A stretch of 20,625 nt of DNA from Stephanodiscus triporus (taxonomy: Eukaryota; Bacillariophyta; Thalassiosirophyceae; Thalassiosirales; Thalassiosiraceae), in assembly GCA_036939755.1 (NCBI GenBank), contig JALLAZ010000167.1, positions 1 through 20,625 of the forward strand, written 5' to 3'. Below are positions 1 to 9,606 of the stretch, piece after piece. How positions within the stretch are numbered: the first letter of the stretch is position 1; every line of letters begins with the position of its first letter. The position numbers and the translations under genes were made by a program. The notes below the pieces were generated by a model. That model saw nothing but the letters and a program-made list of their open reading frames with translations. It did not search any database and was not told where the DNA came from.

Positions 1-3000
1 AACAGCGAATAATGAGATTTTTGGAATTTCTAATGCTTTAAGCATTGCAATGTGCGCCACACCCGAACGATATATATATTCAGGTTTAGGTTCCTATCGA
101 TTGACCAGGAAAGAGAGGAACTGAGGGGTCAGGATCAGGGGGAAGAGCAGGGTGGTCGATGAATCTATGCCAAGCATAGTGGATATGAATTGCGGTGAGT
201 TCAAATTGCTGGTAGGGGTTGGGGCAGAATAGGAGTGACCATAGAAGGCGCGCGTTTTGTTGAGGGACCAATTTTGGTCAGCAATTTTGAGGATTCCTTT
301 TGGGCTTGGGAACGTGGTGATTCTGGAGTACATTAAGATTGCGTTGGGTTTATTGGGAGCGAATGATGATGGTGTTGTGGGGTCGCCATCAAAGAGAAAG
401 GTTTGGAGGAGCGGGCCGAATCGCCCATGGGGATCTATTGCCAGAGGGATGAGGACCATGTTGCGGGTATGTAGGTTGCCGATGACAGTGTCGCCAACTG
501 TAAAGGTGCCTGTGGTGGGATTGGTCTTGTTGTCATGTCCAATCTTCTTTTTCTCAAATTTCTGTAGATGTGAATTGGCATTGGCTATTAATAATGTTGT
601 AACATCGGGAGAGGTAGGATCAAAGGAAGGGTGTGGGGGTGGACCGGTGATGGTAACATCAAATCCGACAGTGGAGTAAGGGCAGGCGTGGTTTAGGAGG
701 GGTGGTTAGGATGGATCTGGGTTGAAGGAAAGATCAAATGGTCGTGCATGTGGGTCAGAAGGGAGGTGGAGTTGTGGTTCGATGTCAAGGGTAGATGATG
801 GGAGGATGTAGCTGGCTGTGCTGAGGAGGGGACCAAGGGTAGCTGCGAAGCCGTCGCAAATGAAATTGTGGGCGCCAATCTTGTTGATGCGTCGACAGTG
901 GAAGATGTGATCGCCAAAAGGGTCGTTGCGGTGTCCACAAGGGCAGAAGGGTTTGTCAGTTGTGTCGAATAAGGGAAGGCGGAGTTTTCGTTTGAGGGCT
1001 GGGAGGAACATCCAAGGTGGTAGCCGGTTTTGGGGTAGGCTGCGGCAGAGGGAGATGAGGGGGTATGATGTTTGGGGAGACAAAATACTTGGGAGGAGGT
1101 GGAGTTGGTCGGGGGTGGTGTTGTAGAATTCGTGATGTAGTTCAGTCCATAGGTAATTGCTGCAGTGTGCTTTTATGCAAGAGCGGGCGCTTTTTTTGGA
1201 GACAGAAGTAAGGAAATGGTCAACGCGTGCATGGGTTGGAGTTGAGGGGGCGCACGCAATATGAGCAATTGGTGGGAGGAGGAGGTGGAAGCATTGGAGG
1301 ATTTTGGAGGTGGGGTTGGTGGAGTGGTCAAAAAGGTTACGTAGGGATTGGTGGAGCCGGAATGGAAGAAGATCACGGTGGAGGCGGAAACCCTGTTGAG
1401 CATTGCGTGTGGCGGCCGTCATCGTAATGATGAAGTCAGGTGCTGCGCGCGTGTGTGGGCACAGGAGGCCGAGACCGCCGGAGGCTAAACCAAGTTGGCT
1501 GATGAGGATGGTGGAGGGTGAGATGGTAGGTTGGTCAACAAGAGTGGTGAGGAAGGTGGATATGATGGTGTCGATGTCGGAAGTGAGGAGGCCATTCCAT
1601 TCTTCCCGCCCAGTTGGGGTTGGAGTCATTGAGAGGGAGATTGTAGAGGATGTCGGAAGCGAGGATTTGTGGCAATTTTTGAAGGAGGCATTGCGAGAAG
1701 AGACGGAATTGTGTCTGTTCGTTGGTGATGGAGGTGGTAAATGACGAGATGTTGTTGTTCACGGTTGAAACGCAGGAGGAGAAGAAGGTGGTGGCAAAGG
1801 AGGCAGATCCGACAGGTTGTCCAAGTAAGCGGAAGCCAGTAGTAAGTTCGACTAGGAGAGGTGGTGCAGATTTGTCGGTGGGGTGTGGGCGGGTGGAGAA
1901 TTCAGCGATTGTTGTAGAGATTGATGTTGCAAGGGCAGGGTTGACCGTGTGGAGGAGGGGTAGTGTGGATGTTCCATTGCAGGAGGTGAGTACTCGAGTT
2001 TTGGAAGCATCCGAGGGAGGCGCCGAGACATTTAAGTGTTGTGCATAGGAATGGTAAGTCAGGAAGGTAGATGCAAGAGGATATGTCATCAACGTATCCA
2101 AGGAGGTGGGAGATGCTGCCAAAGCCATCATCTCCAGGGTCGCCGGAGGCCAGACGTGCAGCGGCACGTTCTCGTTGGAGGGAATCAATGGGTTGGAGGA
2201 GGCGGGCGACAACGAAGAAGGCGAAGAGGGGTGAGAGGGGGCATCCCTGACTGACGCCTTCTTTCATGATGAGGGTGCGCCATGAGCCTTCATGCCATTT
2301 GTGTTGGACGGTGGTTGCGTTGTCGTAGAAAAGTGTAGTGAGAGGTAGGATTTCGGGGAAGGATGTGGCAATGACGTTGAAAAATTCTTCGCGGGAGACA
2401 CTATTGAATTGGTTGGTGAGGTCGAAGAAGACGGCTGCTCGGGAGGGGAGGGCATTGGTTTGTTGGGGGGTGTTGGTGATTTTTTTTATGGAGAGTTGCA
2501 TTGCTTTAACAACAAAATTGCTGCCATTAGGGATGCCGACCGCGTAGTTGAAGGGGAGGAGGTGGGAGGCAAACTTGTCACGGAGGGTGTGGGCAACGTG
2601 ACTCGCTATAAGACGGCGGATGGCAGTGGGGATCCCGAGGGGGCGTAGTTTGGTGGTCTCAGTGGGATCCTTGTGGAGACAGAAGAGATAGAGATAGATA
2701 TCAGTAAAGTAACGTTTGATAGATGTTGGGAGGTTGTTTTGGTAGATTAGATTGAAGATATAGTGTGGGTCTGGTTTGATGGTGGGGATGGGTTGCTTGA
2801 CGAGGGTTGTAAATAGGTCTATGGAGTCTGTGTTGATGCCAGCGCCTTTGTTCTTGGCGGCGTGAAGGATAGTTGTGCAAATGTCACCAGGGAGGGAGAA
2901 TGATTGAGGAGGGATGGTTGGGGTGGGACAGGGGTGGTTGCGTGGTGGGACTGGTTCGGTGTATAGCTTGTTAATGTGGGAGATGTTATCGGGACCAATA

Positions 3001-3245
3001 GTTGCGATTGACTGGGAGGAACAGGCCAGGCCGATGGCTTTGCGGTATTGATTGTCATTGGCTGCGAGTTGGGCATGTCGGTTGTGTCCGATGTAGGCTG
3101 GGCGTGTATTTTGTGTGAGACATTGGACTTGCATAGCAGAGTTGAAGAGGAAGGCAATATCACCAGAGAAGGCTGCGCCAATGCGGTCGAGTATTGTACC
3201 GTGGATGGAAGACTCTCGCCAACACAAACAATATCTCATCTCCAC
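1..3245 (-). mobile_element. 5'-truncated retroelement copy (RT type, clade unassigned)
   Basis: The RT pseudogene covers nearly the whole span. The element's 3' end lies to the left, where a short TA-rich run (71-80) and about 90 bases follow the last stop; the true 3' terminus may be outside the window. The 5' edge is placed at about 3200-3250, where G-rich retroelement sequence gives way to a GAC/GTC-biased block. No target-site duplication or poly(A) tail was found, so both limits are approximate. Confidence 0.65.
94..3245 (-). pseudogene. Broken reverse-transcriptase ORF of a retroelement
   Basis: This is a reverse transcriptase that would copy element RNA into DNA. Seen in the minus-strand translation: RT motif A FFDLTNQFN (about 2403-2429, Asp at 2421-2423), motif B EGVSQGCPLSPLF (about 2221-2262), and the catalytic YVDD (2085-2096), all intact. 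Downstream is a Cys/His cluster CPCG-x5-FGDH-x3-C (896-948), then a conserved tail with GFDVTIT (near 652-666), ending at a TAG at 94-96. The frame is broken. A frameshift lies near 2000 (frame from 3245 to the frame ending at 1535) and another near 1610. A TAA at 706-708 interrupts a frame that otherwise runs from about 1629 to 94. The start is uncertain: the open frame begins without an ATG at the point where composition changes (about 3200-3250), so the copy is probably 5'-truncated. The RT clade is unknown to me; non-LTR-like is an inference from the absence of visible LTRs and integrase. Confidence 0.82.
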
Positions 3246-3960
3246 ACCCTCGCCGGAGGCTTAGACCTCGACGCCGCCATCCTCCTCGCTGCCTTGGCGA
3301 GGGAGATGGTCGGCGTCCCGCCGCCCCCATGAGCCTGAGATTGCCATCCCGGCGGGGCTGCCACCGCTGCCCGCGATGACCATCTGACGTCACGTCGCGG
3401 CCGTGAAGGATGTTTGGCATTCAAAGTCTTTGTCATCGTGCTGCGACGACAGCGTCGCCAACGTTGACAAAGAGGTTGCCGATGGGTTGGAGTTCTTCCT
3501 CGCGCATTGTCATAGTCATCGTCGTCGTCTTTGGGGACCACCGTGGGTGGGTGTGGAGCATCATCATCCCCTCGAGTCCGCCAAGATTGGGTGCAAGCAT
3601 ATCCGTCATGGTCAATCGAGCGGTGAGGGCGCGAGCGCGTGACAACGACGACGACGTCGACAGCGGGGGGGGGAGGAGGAGGAGGATGACGACAATGACG
3701 ACAATGCGGTGGGCCAGTGGACAACGGGGGAGGGGGGTATGGCGGTCGTGGTGGACAATACGACGACATCGTCGACGTCATTGTCGGCTGCGTGGCAGGC
3801 GCCAAGAATGTGCCGCCGTTGCTAGGAGGAGGAGGCGGCCGCACAGGCCGCGGCAACGATGGCGCCACCATCCTCGTCGCTCTTGTCATACTCGTACTCG
3901 TCATACTTCGTTGTTGTTTTTTGTATTTACTATGATAAAAAATAAGTCTTCGTTAGATAA
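3246..3960. other. GAC/GTC-biased low-complexity block, no convincing gene
   Basis: This GC-rich stretch is dominated by GAC/GTC/CGA-type triplets and a run of eight or more G near 3665. Open frames exist on both strands (minus 3236-3904, plus 3410-4000), but they are made of biased composition (Pro/Arg/Asp or Arg/Thr runs) and contain no recognisable domain. A short plus-strand frame ending at 3332 has a plausible helical segment (LDLDAAILLAALARE) that could be a gene remnant. It may be a decayed gene interrupted by the neighbouring retroelement; I cannot identify one. Confidence 0.4.
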
Positions 3961-4610
3961 TACATTAGTTCACGTTATGCCATCATTAGCTTTGTTGTAA
4001 TGCTATATGTTACATCTTCACTAGCCGACGGAATAGGAAAATACCATAGTCCAAGCCAAACAGACTTGCGAATTTGGTGAGGCTCGACGGCACTCAAGAT
4101 TTGAGATGGTCTCTCGCCTACGTAGGAATGCGTAAGATCTTTTCAGTATGGACCCTACAGGATCAGGTGACCACACATGTAGTCCATGTGATTGGGTACA
4201 CCAAAGTGTACTCAAACCCCAAAGATAATACCTTACACCCAGGTATTTAGGAACCTGTACAGTGGGTTTTAGCTAAAAAGAAGTTCAGATACAAATTTAA
4301 TTCCTACGTAGTAGGTACGGAGCGTGAAACAAAAATCTCCAGCCGGAACTCCCTCTTCCGAATGCACCCTCGCTCATGCAGCATGGTAAAATCTTCGATA
4401 AAAAGATAGAGTCAATGGGGGCGTCCAAGCCAATTGTTGCTATGCTTTCATTTCTTGAAATGCCATCTACCTAAAATGTGTGATAGACTCCGAACGCACT
4501 ACCCTATTGATTGGGCCCTTAGGGTAGATTGCGATTTCATCATGACAAAGAAAAACCTCAAATTTTGGAGTGCACGGCATGTCAACACGATGCGCCATGC
4601 CTTTAAATAG
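3961..4610. other. Non-coding stretch with an inverted pair of a recurrent motif
   Basis: No gene is seen here. The only structure noted is an inverted pair of CTACGTAGGAAT, forward at 4118-4129 and reverse at 4300-4311, about 170 bases apart. Confidence 0.5.
4118..4311. repeat. Inverted pair of CTACGTAGGAAT, possible small element
   Basis: CTACGTAGGAAT reads forward at 4118-4129 and as its exact reverse complement at 4300-4311. The same motif recurs near 20108 and, in part, near 11280, so it may be the end of a small non-autonomous element. The arms are short (12 bases) and no target duplication was seen. Confidence 0.35.
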
Positions 4611-5065
4611 CTAATGAAAATATAAACAATTATATTCACTAGTTTTAATGACATATAATTGTCGTGCAGCGTGTTGGCTGATTGTTGTATGCGGCGGCGT
4701 CGGGGGGGGGCGCCATGGCGGCCGTGGGACGACGGCGGCCAACATGGTTGGGGTGTGTTTTTTAGATAGCTTTCGCCTAGCTAATTGCGTGTTGGATGTC
4801 CCACAACCCAAAACCACCCAAAAACCAGCCACTGTCTGACCACATATCTCTGTCAATAATGGTTGGATGGGGACGTTTAAAGTACCCATCCTATGCACAT
4901 GCATGGTCAGAAGATGTCTGCGCCATAATAGCCGACAGATCAATTATATTTTGGTCAGTAGGCCTAGGTGAATGGTCGGAAACCAGGTCGAGTTGTGTTA
5001 GTGGGCCCTTTATTGTAATTTTATTACATAAATTAGCAATATATTGTGATTCCATGTGGTGCAAA
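4611..5065 (+). repeat. Direct repeat copy A (~430-450 bases)
   Basis: This is the first of two diverged direct copies. Matching anchors with copy B, in the same order, include TGTTGGCTGATTGT (4672-4685 versus 5520-5533), a 61-base block starting GGCGGCC (4734 versus 5583, about 80% identical by eye), a GGATGGGGACGTTT block, a GCCATAATxGCCGA block (about 4920 versus 5752) and an AT-rich end (about 5040 versus 5860). The offset of ~848 bases is nearly constant at the first anchors. No coding potential is seen. Confidence 0.7.
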
Positions 5066-5459
5066 GTACATATGTACATACAAGCGGAACTCATATTTTT
5101 GCAAAAGCCAAAAACAGCTTTCCGGGCACTTTTATTTTTTTGAGTACCATAGTAAGCTCTGCCACAAAGGAGACCCCGGCCCGCAATCCAGAGAGTGCCA
5201 GAGCCTGTTAAAAAGCGATATCTAAGTAGTAGCCACCACCCCTTAGACGACATGATGGTGGTGATGGGCAGACCTTAATTTGTAGATAGGCATACTTGCA
5301 GTATTTTCATCCCCGGCCATTTTCAGCTTCAAAAATACGACGTGCTTAGTTAATTAATCTGAATTGTCCGATAAGTAATCAAGAATACCCCTGACGATCG
5401 ATCAATAGCACACATTGGATATTGGGTCTCTTATGAGCCAAAGTGGGGGTCACGTAATA
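5066..5459. other. Spacer between the two direct repeats
   Basis: Non-coding sequence with no recognisable gene, tRNA or obvious repeat. It could be internal sequence of an element or simple spacer. Confidence 0.4.
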
Positions 5460-5890
5460 ATTAATTATATTTATATTATTGTTCTTTAGTTTTAACAACA
5501 TAGTCCTGTTGCGCTATCATGTTGGCTGATTGTCGATTGCCTCGGAGCCAAGTGGGGACCGCCATAGTGACCATATGATGCTGGCGGCCGCCATGGTTGT
5601 GGTGTATTTTTTATCTAGCTTCCCTCTAGCTAATTGCGCGTTGACCAACAAAAAAAACAACCTCTGTCCGACCTCTTATCTCAGTAAAAAATGGTCGGAT
5701 GGGGACGTTTCAATAGTTTCGCCTCCGCGTATTTATATTGTGAAGACGTCTGTGCCATAATGGCCGAGGACTGAATAATATCATGGACGTTAGGCCGACA
5801 TGAAGCTTCAGACGCCATGGTTTGATGTGGTTTGTCTGGTCTCTTATGTAATTAGCAACAATATTACTAATTCCATTGTCCGATGCAGAA
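5460..5890 (+). repeat. Direct repeat copy B, adjacent to the SAYSvFN gene
   Basis: This is the second copy of the repeat described at 4611-5065. It ends about 95 bases before the ATG at 5986, so its 3' part lies where the SAYSvFN gene's promoter or 5' UTR should be. Copies A and B differ by many substitutions and small indels, so the duplication is not recent. Confidence 0.7.
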
Positions 5891-5985
5891 AAACTATTTT
5901 TGGCGACATACATACCAAGATGTAACGTATCGTAGAACCGAGGGGTGGTTTAGCGCTCGTCTCAAAAGTGCGAATAATATATTCA

Positions 5986-6089
5986 ATGCCGCCCCCGCCC
6001 CCCAACTTCCTCCCCGCCAATCGTCGGCGTCGACTCGATCCGTCCCGTCGCCTGCGCTCGCGCGAATTGTGGAACGAGGTGCGATTCCA

Positions 6090-6123
<34 letters not shown>

Positions 6124-7182
6124 GACGACGACCACGGACGACGCGCGGCACGATCCCGGACGGCGATGGCGCATACCCTCCTCCGCGCGCTCGCGTACGA
6201 ATTCCAGCCCTTCCGCATCCTGCCGTTCGTCGATCGAGTCTCGTCGTTCGTTCGTGACCACTACAACTACTACTACGACGACGGCGAGGCAGGACTGCGC
6301 AAACTCGTCTCGTCCTCGTCGATTCGTGTCGTCTCCGCGATACGAATCGTCGCGAATCGCGCGACCGTCCTGTCATCCTCGACCGTCCGACGCGTCGATC
6401 GATCCATCGTCGTTCGGTCCATCGCGACGCTCGCGACGCTGTACGTCTACCGTCGTGCCCTCCTGTACCTGCACGATCTCCTCGCGATCGGTCCGCTGGT
6501 GGTCATAACGACCCTCCTGATTTTGCTCTACACGATCGGGCTCGGGGAGAATACGGGCGCCGCGGGGGGTGTGCCGTCGGCGTACTCGGTTTTCAATCGC
6601 GGGATGAAGAGACTGTTGGGAACGGTCGACGGGGAGGCGCTGGCGCGTCAGTACGCCGGGGGAGGGATCGGGATGGCGGCGGCGGATGCGGCCGCGCCTC
6701 GGGATTACGTCGCGTTCGACGACGACGATACGGACGAAGACGGTATTGGGATGGACGACGACGAGGACGACGACGACGTTCGGAATCTCGTCAATGAGAG
6801 GAGGAGGCGCAGGCGACTCGAGAGGTTGAGACGACGACGGGGGGGGGACGTCGACTACGACGACTACGACGATGGCGACGCGGCGAACGACAACGTCCCG
6901 GAGGAAAACGCGGGCGGGGCCGAGGACGACGATCGGGGGGACGACGGCGTACGTCGTCGTCCGACGAACGACGGGGGTGACGACGGGGTGGCGGCGAGGG
7001 AGGCGGCGGTGGGGGCGAGGAAATCCGGAAAGAAGGCACGACGGAAAGATCTGGAAGTCCGACGCGAGATGCAACGACAGAGACGTGCGGCGGCGGCCAT
7101 GGGCTTCGGCGCGGGTGACATTATTCCGGCATTCGACGACGACGACGGAAATTTGGAAGCTAGGATGGCGCTGCTCGAGTGA
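5986..7182 (+). CDS. SAYSD1: SAYSvFN-domain membrane protein (SAYSD1-like)
   Basis: The 398-residue protein has the diagnostic SAYSVFN motif at about residues 198-204, followed by a short conserved segment ending near the LARQY at 219-223. A hydrophobic helix lies just before it (about 168-187), as in the family. Animal SAYSD1 is an ER membrane protein that senses UFMylated ribosomes at the translocon; that role is known for the family and only inferred here. The N-terminus has a polyproline start, a run of ten Ser (37-46) and Arg-rich segments. The C-terminal half is unusual: Asp runs (about 235-265), a basic patch, and a basic helix near 345-370. The ATG at 5986 is chosen because the frame upstream has only a GTG at 5968. 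A second in-frame ATG at 6166 in good context could also serve. The protein is roughly twice the length of animal homologues. Confidence 0.85.
6093..6123 (+). repeat. (GTC)n microsatellite inside the SAYSvFN gene
   Basis: About ten consecutive GTC/TCG triplets encode the poly-Ser run. Length variation here would change the protein without breaking the frame. Confidence 0.85.
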
Positions 7183-7500
7183 TATATTCCATCATTCGCC
7201 TGCGTCGGATGTGGAATAAATGTCGTGTACGGGTGAGGGTGTGGGGGGGGGGGGGTTGGGTGGCAACCACTAAAACGCACAAATCTCCTCGTGAAGAAGG
7301 GAATGATGTACGGCCTGCACATTTTTGGACTTTCCGACCGACGAAAAGGCGCAGGTTCTCCTATTTAACAGATTAGTATCTGTGTTTTCACTTAGAAGGA
7401 TCCATCGACCTAGGGATATTTTTGTTAGATTTTTTTTTCTCATAGCCCGTGTGCATCAATTCTTGCCCCCCGAACCAGTGAACAAATCTCATCCTCAGCA
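7183..7500. other. Convergent intergenic region
   Basis: This lies between the convergent SAYSvFN and FkbM genes. It holds the AATAAA at 7215 and a G homopolymer of about 13 (around 7242-7255), and otherwise nothing recognised. Confidence 0.6.
7215..7220 (+). promoter_or_regulatory. Candidate polyadenylation signal AATAAA
   Basis: AATAAA lies 33 bases after the SAYSvFN stop codon, in the correct orientation for its 3' end. Confidence 0.5.
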
Positions 7501-8721
7501 TCATCTAGCAGTGTGCGTCAAAGGAGTACTTCTTTTCATCACCACATGATAGGCGTCCGTGAGAAAATCGCTGTCGGCGTGAAAGGCCTTGTAAAGCAGT
7601 GATAAACTCGGACTATCACGAATGCCGCAAAAGCCGTTACCCCACCAAACGGACGTGAAATTGTCCAAATGCGGGTACCACCAATCAACTGCGTGCACGG
7701 GTACCAACATGGTTGGAAAGATTATGAAACAGAGATAGTCATGCCGGTCCATGAACTCCACAATGGCTTTCAAATTTTGGTTGGTCCAAACTTCAAACAA
7801 GACGAAGGATATTCTTTTATTGGCGAGCAGATGTTTGGATCCCCTAATGACATGTAAATCGTGACCTTCTGTATCAATCTTGAGAATCAAAATGTGATCG
7901 GCGGGGTCTATCTCACGAATTGAAGCCAATTCAAGCGATTCGACCAACCGATCCATGGTGTAGGTGTTAACAAATGTGCGTTGTCCAGCAACGCTGTAGC
8001 TCTTGTGGTCACTGATGAGACAAGAAGTCATCCTCTCTAAATCTTGCTCCGAAAATTCTGGTAACTCCATAACTACATTTCCCTCAAGGCTGCCCCCTTC
8101 GTTGCCGGGATCTGTAAACTCGACAACCCCCGACTTATCACTCAAGCCAATGTTCAAGCGCAAAATCGCCGAGGGGGCCCAGTTTCTCCTTTGAACTAGC
8201 TCCTCGAGTTCACAAAAGACTTTGGGAGACGGCTCGATAGCGACAACCTTGAAAGATTTTGCATATGGCATGCACATGCCAATGACTTGCTGAAAGACTC
8301 CAAAAATCATGGATGCATCCTGTCCTCTGTTGGCACCGACATCAAATATCAACTGGCGCCTTTCATAATTGTAACGATCCATGACAATTCGAACGTATGG
8401 GGCGATGACATTCAAGTCGGAACAACCCATTTTCTTGTTATCGTGCGCAACCTCCAAGTCGATACTTTTAGTATAAAATTGTTTCAGTGCTGCCACGTTT
8501 GCCTCATTCTGTCTTTCGGTTGAACAGAGTTGTGACTTGATAGAATTGTGTCGAATGGCAAAAGCAACATTGAGGAAGCTAACGAGCACACCCGCTAGGA
8601 TGCTGGACAACAACAATCGGCTGATTGTTTTATCCGTTGCCAACAATCGGCTCTCGCATGTTTTCATTCCGCTTGGCCCGGGGTGTGGAAGCTGTTCGAA
8701 GCCGAGGCGTGAGATGGACAT
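7501..8721 (-). CDS. FkbM-family methyltransferase, membrane-anchored
   Basis: The 406-residue protein has an FkbM-type class I methyltransferase fold. The SAM-binding motif I is FDVGANRG (residues 126-133), with the acidic end of strand 2 at AIEPSP (161-166). The family-typical LKIDTEGHDLHVIRG spans about 280-294. It would transfer a methyl group from SAM, in this family usually to an oxygen of a sugar or small molecule; the substrate is unknown. A hydrophobic segment at about 35-56 near the N-terminus, with no cleavage-like end, suggests a type II anchor with the catalytic domain in the Golgi/ER lumen (inference). The C-terminal 100 residues are Trp/His-rich (for example DWWYPHLDN). The ATG at 8721 is chosen because the upstream in-frame extension to 8775 has only a TTG. 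Stop at 7501-7503. No neighbour suggests a pathway. Confidence 0.88.
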   Translation of the reverse strand: MSISRLGFEQLPHPGPSGMKTCESRLLATDKTISRLLLSSILAGVLVSFLNVAFAIRHNSIKSQLCSTERQNEANVAALKQFYTKSIDLEVAHDNKKMGCSDLNVIAPYVRIVMDRYNYERRQLIFDVGANRGQDASMIFGVFQQVIGMCMPYAKSFKVVAIEPSPKVFCELEELVQRRNWAPSAILRLNIGLSDKSGVVEFTDPGNEGGSLEGNVVMELPEFSEQDLERMTSCLISDHKSYSVAGQRTFVNTYTMDRLVESLELASIREIDPADHILILKIDTEGHDLHVIRGSKHLLANKRISFVLFEVWTNQNLKAIVEFMDRHDYLCFIIFPTMLVPVHAVDWWYPHLDNFTSVWWGNGFCGIRDSPSLSLLYKAFHADSDFLTDAYHVVMKRSTPLTHTAR

Positions 8722-8889
8722 GTTGTGGTGCACAAAAAAAAGACACACTTTTTTGCTGGAGGAGCGACACAACAAAACTGTCGTCAGTCATCAGCGCCCA
8801 CAAATAATACTCCTCATTCAGAGGATTAGCGTGTGATCGCGGTGACGTCGTAAGCGTGCGTCATGACGGGTCTCACGGGACCTCTTGAG
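8722..8889. other. Upstream region of the FkbM gene
   Basis: Short interval expected to contain the FkbM promoter; no motif was recognised. Confidence 0.4.
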
Positions 8890-9531
8890 GGATTTGGGGA
8901 GGGCCGCAGCGATCGGCCATGGTCGCGCGGAGTCGGGACGCTGTCATCGTGAAGGGCAAAATGAAAGCCGTGGAGTAGGAGTAGGAGGTGAAGGTGCTGG
9001 CGGAGGCCGAGGAGGAACGGGCTCGGATGAAGCGTAAGAGGAGGCCAGGATGAAAGCGCCGGAAGAGAAGCCGAGGAGGAACGGGCTCGTATGAAGGCGG
9101 AAGCAAAGGCACAGCCTAGGAGTAAGCTAGGTGGAAAGCCGAAGAGATGAAGGCGCGGGCGAGGGCTGAGGAAGCTCGTATGACCTTGTTTGAGAGCGGA
9201 AGAGGAAGCTCGAGCCAAAGCCGAACTTGCCGTGGGCCGTGGCATGGCGATGATTTGGACTACAACGAATATGAACTCGACGAGAAGGATTGAGAGGCAT
9301 CCGTCCGTCTCGCCAATGGACTACAGGGATTCTTTGAAGGAGGATGCATTGTAGGGAGGCCGTTCGTAAGTACAAGGAGGACATTATGAGTCAAGCGATT
9401 AGAAGAGTGCATGGGCTTTGTTCCACCACTGCCATCGCAACACCAGGGAGAGGTAATTAGTGGAGTTGATAATGTTGATGAGAATGATCGATCCTCTCCT
9501 GAGAGTGGCGGTGTAGAACTATCATCATGAA
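8890..9531 (+). pseudogene. Shredded coiled-coil protein with AEEERARMK-type repeats
   Basis: The plus strand encodes several copies of a charged helical unit resembling AEEERARMKAEA, spread over different frames: 9006-9032, about 9038-9058, 9067-9111, 9165-9182 and 9196-9225. Copies one and three are nearly identical at the DNA level (27 of 29 bases by eye), so the unit is a true repeat. Frames are broken by several stops (for example the TAGs near 8974-8982) and shifts. Downstream, coding-like pieces continue: DDLDYNEYELDEKD (about 9250), REAVRKYKEDIMSQ (about 9355-9396), then a shifted frame PPLPSQHQGEVISGVDN ending with ...GGVELSS and a TGA at 9529-9531. The pieces read as the 3' part of an acidic/charged coiled-coil protein. 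Family unknown. Sequencing error is an alternative to decay, but the number of breaks favours decay. Confidence 0.6.
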
Positions 9532-9547
9532 TTAATTTCTAACTTGA

Positions 9548-9553
9548 TTTTAT
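9548..9553 (-). promoter_or_regulatory. Candidate polyadenylation signal (AATAAA on minus strand)
   Basis: TTTATT on the plus strand reads AATAAA on the minus strand, about 54 bases past the stop of the membrane protein at 9607. Confidence 0.45.
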
Positions 9554-9606
9554 TTCAGTAAATACTTGTGGGATCACCATAGTGTTTTCATTGCACTCAC
9601 GCTCCA

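Noticed and set aside
3236..3904. 222-codon minus-strand frame in the low-complexity block
   Set aside because: Pro/Arg/Asp-rich biased composition, no conserved motif, no plausible start context; described only as a low-complexity block.
3410..4000. 196-codon plus-strand frame
   Set aside because: Arg/Thr/Met runs follow triplet bias; no domain.
5968..5985. Extended N-terminus of the SAYSvFN protein
   Set aside because: The extension starts with GTG; the first ATG is at 5986.
6373..7074. Long minus-strand open frame opposite the SAYSvFN gene
   Set aside because: It is rich in Val, Arg and Pro, mirroring the GAC/CGA bias of the sense strand, and has no domain; an antisense shadow.
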